Below are positions 7,178-11,585 of a stretch of 11,585 nt of DNA, piece after piece (positions within the stretch are counted from its first letter, which is position 1; every line of letters begins with the position of its first letter). The notes beneath the pieces were generated by a model. It made no database searches. It was not told the DNA's origin and worked only from the letters and a program-made list of their open reading frames with translations. The translations under genes were made by a program, and so were the position numbers. The DNA is from Clostridia bacterium (GTDB lineage Bacteria; Bacillota_A; Clostridia; Lachnospirales; Cellulosilyticaceae), in contig JARBTY010000084.1 in NCBI GenBank assembly GCA_029239935.1, positions 1 through 11,585 on the forward strand, given 5' to 3'.

Positions 7178-8656
7178 TCATGCTAATTGAGCCGCTTTTT
7201 TTGACTTTCTGTCATCTATAATGGCATATGCAATAGACACAAAGATTAATATCCAAATAATCCATCCAATAGGTCTTGTAAAAAATACACTTAGACTTCC
7301 GCCTGAACCTTTAAGTGAATCAATGAAATATTTTTCTAAGTCACCACCCAGTATGAACCCTATGAGATACGGTGCAGTTGGTAATTTTATCTTTAGGAAC
7401 AAGTAACCCAAAAGCCCAAACACCAATAAAGACCATACATCAAACATATTCCCGCTTCTAATAGAATAGGCACCTACAATACACATAATAATAATAACAG
7501 GATAAAGTCTGCATTGAGGAATATTAATGATCTTAGAAATGTACTTAATCGGATAAAACATCACAACAAACATCAATATATTACATAAAAGAAGTGCAAA
7601 CAAAATAACTTGCCATATATCTGGATTTTGTGTGATAAAAAGTGGTCCTACTTGGATACCCTGAAGCATAAAGGCTCCAATAAGTACTGCTGTAGTCGAA
7701 TCTCCCGGAATACCTAAAGATAAAAGCGGGATAAGCGCTCCTCCCGTAAGACCATTATTGGCTGACTCACTGGCAACCAATCCTTCTATTGCGCCTTTTC
7801 CAAGTTCTTCAGGATGCTTTGAAAAACTTTTTGCTTGAGAATAGGCAAGAAGCGATGCTGCACTGCCTCCAACCCCCGGCAGAATACCCATAAATGTACC
7901 AATTCCACTGGAGCGGATAACATTTACAATTTGGCCTTTAAAATCCTTTAAAGAAAACTTAATTTTAGAACTTTCCAGTTGTCCTCCCATACCTTCTTGA
8001 TGCATCCCTTTTTCAGCCTCATCAAAAATCTGAGAAATTGCAAAAAGCCCAATCAGTACCGGAAGCAGTTCAAATCCACCCATAAGCTCCATTTTAAACA
8101 TCCCAGGAACCATACGGAGTTGGTTGTTATCTCCAAAAGCGCCTATCAATGCAGTCAGAACACCTAAAAATCCTGCAAAAACCCCTTTAATCATATTGCC
8201 TTTTGAAAGGGCGGCTATAACAGTAAGTGCAAATACAATAATCAAAAACTTTTCTACTGCTGAAAATTTAATAGCAAGCTGTGCAAGGGGCGGTGTAAAA
8301 AGCCATAGACAGACTAAGCTAAATAAGCCTCCCAATAAAGATGATGTAATACCAATCTTTAAAGCACGTTCTGCCTCTCCTCTTTTTGCCATCGGGTGCC
8401 CGTCAAATCCCGTAGTAATAGATGAAGGCGTACCAGGTATATTAATCAGTATAGCTGGAATTAACCCTCCACTGATACCACCTACATAAAGACCTAATAA
8501 AAGGAAAAGTGATGTGTGAAGGTCATAGGCATAAGTCAGTGGCAAAAAGATTGCTATTGCCATCGTTGCTGTCATACCTGGTATTGCACCAAATATAATA
8601 CCTACTACCACTCCTACAAGTGCGACAATGAGTTGTGTAATACCAAAAAAAGCCAT
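7178..8656 (-). CDS. TTT transporter large permease subunit, TctA family
   Basis: The large membrane subunit of a tripartite tricarboxylate transporter, a secondary, ion-driven importer that works with an extracellular binding protein. It is 492 residues long, typical for TctA, with about ten to twelve hydrophobic segments. The internal duplication of the family shows: GAIPGMTA at 23-30 mirrored by GILPGVGG at 257-264, and INIPGTPSS at 71-79 mirrored by GIPGDSTTA at 315-323. The linker between the halves (about 212-240) is hydrophilic. I start at ATG 8656, with AGGTGA ending 5 bases upstream; a GTG at 8665 would add three residues but overlaps that Shine-Dalgarno. The gene follows tctB by 21 bases and ends in an intrinsic terminator. 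TctA proteins elsewhere carry citrate and other carboxylates; here, between gudD and garD, a hexaric acid is the likely substrate (inference). Confidence 0.94.
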   Translation of the reverse strand: MAFFGITQLIVALVGVVVGIIFGAIPGMTATMAIAIFLPLTYAYDLHTSLFLLLGLYVGGISGGLIPAILINIPGTPSSITTGFDGHPMAKRGEAERALKIGITSSLLGGLFSLVCLWLFTPPLAQLAIKFSAVEKFLIIVFALTVIAALSKGNMIKGVFAGFLGVLTALIGAFGDNNQLRMVPGMFKMELMGGFELLPVLIGLFAISQIFDEAEKGMHQEGMGGQLESSKIKFSLKDFKGQIVNVIRSSGIGTFMGILPGVGGSAASLLAYSQAKSFSKHPEELGKGAIEGLVASESANNGLTGGALIPLLSLGIPGDSTTAVLIGAFMLQGIQVGPLFITQNPDIWQVILFALLLCNILMFVVMFYPIKYISKIINIPQCRLYPVIIIMCIVGAYSIRSGNMFDVWSLLVFGLLGYLFLKIKLPTAPYLIGFILGGDLEKYFIDSLKGSGGSLSVFFTRPIGWIIWILIFVSIAYAIIDDRKSKKAAQLA

Positions 8657-8661
8657 ATAAT

Positions 8662-8667
8662 TCACCT
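8662..8667 (-). promoter_or_regulatory. Ribosome binding site that fixes the tctA start
   Basis: AGGTGA on the minus strand, 5 bases before ATG 8656. It overlaps a GTG at 8665-8663 that could otherwise be taken as the start. Confidence 0.6.
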
Positions 8668-8677
8668 ATCTTTCTTA

Positions 8678-9085
8678 TTAAGGTAATGTAATATTAAATA
8701 AATATCCAAAGATATACCAAATACCTACACTAGCAACAATTGAAATAATCGCTGAAACTAATATAGATTTTTTATTTTTAGCGCCAGCAAATAATATATT
8801 AAATAAGAAAACAAAGATAAGGCTTGCTGGTAAAAATCCGATTAATTCCAAAGACACGATATAGAGTACAAATAAAATTAGTGCTCCCCAAAACTTTAGC
8901 TTATCATAGTTTTCCACAAAAAATTTTTTACCTTTAAAATTAAACGACTTACCTTGTTTTTTATTTTCTGCAAGGGCTTGTATAAACATAATCAACCCTA
9001 AAACAATCAATATTCCAATAACTATTTTAGGGAAAATAAGATGTGATGATGAATAGACGATTTTGATTTTAAATAAGTCTGCCAT
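8678..9085 (-). CDS. TTT transporter small permease subunit, TctB family
   Basis: The small membrane subunit of the tripartite tricarboxylate transporter. The protein is 135 residues with four hydrophobic segments: about 18-40, 66-84, 86-104 and 113-133 (the last rich in Ile/Ala, ending WYIFGYLF). A basic loop lies between the first and second. TctB proteins are poorly conserved in sequence, so the call relies on length, the four-helix layout and position between the tctC-like and tctA-like genes. I start at ATG 9085, just after GAGGAGGAG (9090-9098); a GTG at 9100 would put that Shine-Dalgarno inside the gene. Its stop is 21 bases from the tctA start, so the two are surely co-transcribed. 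Confidence 0.88.
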   Translation of the reverse strand: MADLFKIKIVYSSSHLIFPKIVIGILIVLGLIMFIQALAENKKQGKSFNFKGKKFFVENYDKLKFWGALILFVLYIVSLELIGFLPASLIFVFLFNILFAGAKNKKSILVSAIISIVASVGIWYIFGYLFNITLP

Positions 9086-9089
9086 AAGT

Positions 9090-9098
9090 CTCCTCCTC
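9090..9098 (-). promoter_or_regulatory. Ribosome binding site that fixes the tctB start
   Basis: GAGGAGGAG on the minus strand, 4 bases before ATG 9085. It excludes a GTG start at 9100. Confidence 0.75.
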
Positions 9099-9112
9099 AC
9101 TTTTATATTATT

Positions 9113-9177
9113 CCTGCGGTCAAACAGCCGGAGAATCTTAATTTCAAAAGAAAGATTTCCGACTGACTGACGGCAGG
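9113..9177 (-). promoter_or_regulatory. Large intercistronic stem-loop between tctC and tctB
   Basis: A 65-base imperfect palindrome starting 12 bases after the tctC stop and ending before the tctB Shine-Dalgarno. Pairings in order: CCUGC/GCAGG, GUCAG with UUGAC (one G-U), CAGUCGGA with UCCGGCUG (one G-U), then AAUCUU/AAGAUU closing a 12-base loop, with single mismatches or bulges between. It is followed by AAUAAUAUAAAAG rather than a U-run, so it is not a classical terminator. The position suits an mRNA-stabilising or processing element that keeps the binding-protein message more abundant than the permease messages, as is known for some binding-protein operons (inference). Confidence 0.75.
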
Positions 9178-9189
9178 CCTTATTTCATA

Positions 9190-10290
9190 TTATTGAACTG
9201 TAAGATCATCTAAAGGTGGCGCTTCATTAATTAATTGTGTAAGTGAATCTCTTTTTTCATAAATATGTGTCTTAGCTTCAGCTGATGGCATATAGGCATC
9301 TGCATAAGTAAGCTTTTTCATTTCTTCAACAAAAGCTGGATCCGCGCTTACTATTGCCATCGCTGCATCAAGTTCATCCACAATCTCCTGTGGTGTTTCT
9401 TTAGGCAGATAGATCAAAAATTCTTTTGAAAAGCTAAAAGGCTCATCTCCAAGCGTAATACCTTGATCTGCAAAAGTTGGAATATCTACGCCTTCAATCT
9501 TATCAAGAAGACCTGTAAATTTCATTTTAAGCTGCGCATCTATGCCATCTTCCGTATATTGTTTAAGTGATGAGTAATCTGCAAAAATCACATCACAGTT
9601 ACCGTCCCAAAGCATTTGACTCTTTTCAGCTGTAGATCCGCCTACTATCACTACAACACGGCTTGCAACATCTTCTCCATAAGCCTCTTTAACCCACTCA
9701 TAATAACTGATAAAAGCAATATGCGATACGCCGCCTGCTTCAACAGCTACTCGAACTTTTTGATCTGGATTAGCTTTAAGGTACTCTGCAATGCCTTTCA
9801 TATCTTCATAAGGTGCATCAGCTTTTGCAGCAAACGCAGCTCCTGGGTTAATCCCTATTCTAGGCCCCACTACCATATTTTCCAAAGAATAACTTTCATC
9901 AAAAGCTCCAAAGGATATACCAAGATAGGTCATATCATGGAACATCATAATAGTCTCCCCATCTCCCTTTGCCCCTTTAATAGCATCAAGTGCCGCACTG
10001 GCCCCAACAGCATCTACTTTACCATTGAAATTTAATGCTTTAGATAAATAGCGTGTTACCACATCAGCAATCATATAGGAGTCTCCTGATGTAGAGGTTG
10101 ACCCAATTACAACACGAACCCTTTTGTTATCAAAAGATGATTCTTTTTTTCCCGACGTGCTAGATGATGCACTCGGAGCATCAGTGGTGCCTGATGAAGG
10201 ACTTGTACTGCCTGTACTAGCGCAGCCTGCCAGCATTCCTATTCCCACAGTCATGGCCATAGCAACGGATAATAATCTTTTCATTGTCAT
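9190..10290 (-). CDS. TTT transporter substrate-binding lipoprotein, TctC (Bug) family
   Basis: The extracytoplasmic solute receptor of the tripartite tricarboxylate transporter. It has 366 residues. A lipoprotein signal peptide (Lys-Arg at 4-5, hydrophobic core, lipobox LAGC with lipidated Cys23) is followed by a Ser/Thr/Gly-rich linker at about 24-50, typical of a Gram-positive membrane-anchored receptor. The binding domain runs from about 57 (RVRVVIGSTSTSGDSYM) to the end, with the family pattern of two alpha/beta lobes. ATG 10290 is chosen because GGGG (10299-10302) lies 8 bases upstream; a second ATG two codons later is less well spaced. A promoter and a long inverted repeat precede it, and a large stem-loop follows it. 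Bug proteins often bind carboxylates; glucarate or galactarate is inferred from neighbours, not from binding residues I can identify. Confidence 0.92.
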   Translation of the reverse strand: MTMKRLLSVAMAMTVGIGMLAGCASTGSTSPSSGTTDAPSASSSTSGKKESSFDNKRVRVVIGSTSTSGDSYMIADVVTRYLSKALNFNGKVDAVGASAALDAIKGAKGDGETIMMFHDMTYLGISFGAFDESYSLENMVVGPRIGINPGAAFAAKADAPYEDMKGIAEYLKANPDQKVRVAVEAGGVSHIAFISYYEWVKEAYGEDVASRVVVIVGGSTAEKSQMLWDGNCDVIFADYSSLKQYTEDGIDAQLKMKFTGLLDKIEGVDIPTFADQGITLGDEPFSFSKEFLIYLPKETPQEIVDELDAAMAIVSADPAFVEEMKKLTYADAYMPSAEAKTHIYEKRDSLTQLINEAPPLDDLTVQ

Positions 10291-10318
10291 TGTAAATTCC
10301 CCTTTTCTTTTTTAAATG

Positions 10319-10376
10319 AACTTGACTATGACTCACCAATAAGTTGTTTTTATTTTAAAGATGCCATAATCAAGTT
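10319..10376 (-). repeat. 12-bp inverted repeat in the tctC leader
   Basis: Arms at 10319-10330 and 10365-10376 are complementary over 12 bases, counting one G-U pair in RNA, and the pairing extends two bases inward. The spacer is about 34 bases. It lies between the candidate promoter and the tctC Shine-Dalgarno, so it would be in the 5' untranslated region. No U-run follows, so it is not a terminator as such. It could be a leader structure stabilising the message or a spaced operator. Confidence 0.5.
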
Positions 10377-10384
10377 TAACACTC

Positions 10385-10404
10385 TGTGAATTTCAATTTG
10401 TGAA
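10385..10404. repeat. TGTGAA direct repeat near the tctC promoter
   Basis: TGTGAA occurs at 10385-10390 and 10399-10404, a period of 14 bases, just downstream of the candidate promoter. A separate ATTAGCT pair occurs at 10448-10454 and 10474-10480, around the -35 box. Each could mark regulator half-sites, but repeats this short may be chance. Confidence 0.2.
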
Positions 10405-10434
10405 AAATGCATATTTTTTTTGTAATCTATCAAT

Positions 10435-10463
10435 ATTATATATCACAATTAGCTATAAGTAAA
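10435..10463 (-). promoter_or_regulatory. Candidate sigma-A promoter for the tctCBA genes
   Basis: On the minus strand TTTACT (10463-10458), a 17-base spacer, then a perfect TATAAT (10440-10435). It lies 145 bases before the tctC start in the 218-base gap after gudD, leaving room for a structured leader. The rest of this gap is AT-rich and holds the inverted repeat at 10319-10376 and no gene. I saw no clear terminator after gudD, so read-through from gudD is also possible. Confidence 0.6.
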
Positions 10464-10508
10464 ATTCGTAATGATTAGCTTTCTATTAAAATAATTAAGA
10501 GTTCTAAT

Positions 10509-11585
10509 TTAGCGTACCAGACAAGGCCTTTTAGGATCAAATTTCCAACCTGGGATCAAATACTGCATCCCCATAGCATCATCTCTGCCTCCCAGACAGT
10601 TCGCTTGATATACTTCATGAGCTTTTAAAATCTGCTCCATATCAATATCAATACCTAACCCCGGCTTCTTAGGAATCTCTATAAAACCATCTTTAATCTG
10701 AAGTGGCTCTTTGGTCAAACGTTCTGCCCCTTCCTGCCATATCCAATGGGTGTCAATAGCATTAATAGATCCTGGAACGGCCGCCGCTGCATGAGTAAAC
10801 ATAGCAAGAGAAATATCAAAGTGATTATTTGAGTGCGATCCCCATGTTAAACCAAACTCATTACACATCTGCCCTACTCTTACAGAACCTGACATCGTCC
10901 AAAAATGCGGATCTGCTAAAGGGATATCTACCGACTGTAACATAATTGAATGACTCATTTCCCGCCAATCTGTAGCAATCATATTAGTGGCTGTAGGTAA
11001 ACCCGTGGCTCTTCTGAACTCTGCTAGCACTTCTCTTCCTGAATAACCATTCTCTGCCCCACAGGGGTCTTCACAATAGGTCAAAATACCATGCATATCC
11101 TTACATAGTTTAATGGCATCTTTGAGCAGCCATCCGCCATTTGGATCTAATGTAATTCTAGCCTCTGGAAAAGCTTCTTTTAATGCTTTAATCGCCTTAA
11201 TTTCTTCTTTACCTTCTAACACTCCGCCTTTTAATTTAAAATCCTCAAAACCATATTTTTCTTTTGACGCTCTTGCTAAAGCAACTATCGCTTCTGGTGT
11301 CATGGCTTCTTCATGACGTATACGATACCATTCACACTCGCTGTCTAATTCTTCATCATAAGCCAAATCTGTTTTCTTTCTATCTGCGATATAAAATAAA
11401 TACCCTAACATTCTAACCTTATCTCGTTGCATCCCATCACCCAATAAGGCTGCAACCGGTACATTAAGATGCTTACCTAACAAATCTAAAAGTGGTGCTT
11501 CAATAGCTGTCAAAACATGAACACCAATCCTAAGGTCAAAGGTCTGATTACCTCTTGTATCTTCCTCTCCCTTTTTCTCTAGCTC
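10509..11585 (-). CDS. gudD: Glucarate dehydratase (5' end outside window)
   Basis: A cytoplasmic Mg2+-dependent enolase-superfamily enzyme that dehydrates D-glucarate to 5-keto-4-deoxy-D-glucarate. The frame is open from the stop at 10509 to the right edge, giving 358 visible residues; about 90 N-terminal residues are missing compared with the E. coli enzyme. Visible active-site motifs: FKLKGG (catalytic lysine), LDPNGG and PCGAE and TATNMIA (metal ligands Asp, Glu, Asn), ADPHFW with [10 protein letters not shown] (His/Asp pair). The C-terminus [10 protein letters not shown]...KRPCLVR matches GudD closely. A TTG at 11513 is not the start: the upstream translation ([20 protein letters not shown]) continues the family alignment. 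It precedes the transporter genes on the same strand, separated by 218 bases. The related GudX protein is a possible confusion, but all catalytic motifs are intact. Confidence 0.96.
   Translation of the reverse strand, partial: ELEKKGEEDTRGNQTFDLRIGVHVLTAIEAPLLDLLGKHLNVPVAALLGDGMQRDKVRMLGYLFYIADRKKTDLAYDEELDSECEWYRIRHEEAMTPEAIVALARASKEKYGFEDFKLKGGVLEGKEEIKAIKALKEAFPEARITLDPNGGWLLKDAIKLCKDMHGILTYCEDPCGAENGYSGREVLAEFRRATGLPTATNMIATDWREMSHSIMLQSVDIPLADPHFWTMSGSVRVGQMCNEFGLTWGSHSNNHFDISLAMFTHAAAAVPGSINAIDTHWIWQEGAERLTKEPLQIKDGFIEIPKKPGLGIDIDMEQILKAHEVYQANCLGGRDDAMGMQYLIPGWKFDPKRPCLVR

Noticed and set aside
9616..10035. Plus-strand open frame of 139 codons inside tctC
   Set aside because: It is antisense to a clear TctC-family gene, has no suitable ribosome binding site, and its product looks like no family I know. 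The same holds for the other plus-strand frames opposite garD, tctA, garR and the sensor gene.
11511..11513. TTG as the start of the glucarate dehydratase gene
   Set aside because: The frame continues upstream to the window edge with sequence that matches the GudD family, so this is an internal leucine codon and the gene is truncated by the window.
1..11585. CRISPR arrays, tRNA or rRNA genes, insertion sequences, phage genes
   Set aside because: No regularly spaced repeats, no cloverleaf-type or rRNA-like sequence, and no transposase or integrase coding sequence were seen on either strand.

Overview
The window is AT-rich, and every supported gene lies on the minus strand. Strong AGGAGG-type ribosome binding sites, low-GC codon use and several intrinsic-terminator-like hairpins suggest a Gram-positive anaerobe of the Firmicutes/Clostridia. 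The signs are a lipoprotein-type solute-binding protein with a Ser/Thr-rich linker and a hexaric-acid operon combined with a tripartite tricarboxylate transporter (TTT). The species cannot be named from the sequence alone.

The core of the window is a locus for uptake and breakdown of sugar diacids (D-glucarate and galactarate). In transcription order, which runs from high to low coordinates, it holds: glucarate dehydratase gudD (its 5' end runs off the right edge); a 218-base gap with a recognisable promoter and a long inverted repeat; the three TTT subunits (TctC lipoprotein, a large stem-loop, TctB, TctA); an intrinsic terminator; galactarate dehydratase garD; a second promoter; tartronate semialdehyde reductase garR; and a stem-loop. 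A second block follows: an AEC-family permease, a PsiE-family small membrane protein, and an unusual soluble protein that joins a sugar-diacid recognition domain to a short methyl-accepting-chemotaxis signalling hairpin. A RecQ helicase gene, which runs off the left edge, closes the window and probably marks the end of the diacid locus.

The genes fit one pathway. The TTT system (perhaps helped by the AEC permease) would import glucarate or galactarate. GudD and GarD each dehydrate one hexarate to the same 5-keto-4-deoxy-D-glucarate. An aldolase would split this into pyruvate and tartronate semialdehyde, and GarR would reduce the latter to D-glycerate. The aldolase (GarL type) and glycerate kinase (GarK type) are not in the window; they may lie beyond the right edge or elsewhere. 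The diacid-recognition/MCP protein is the best candidate for a little-described component: a cytoplasmic receptor that could report intracellular diacid to the chemotaxis array.

Several start codons were chosen from ribosome binding sites rather than from the longest open frame (psiE, garR, garD, tctA, tctB). No RNA genes, insertion sequences, CRISPR arrays or origins were seen. No gene-free stretch exceeds 300 bases.
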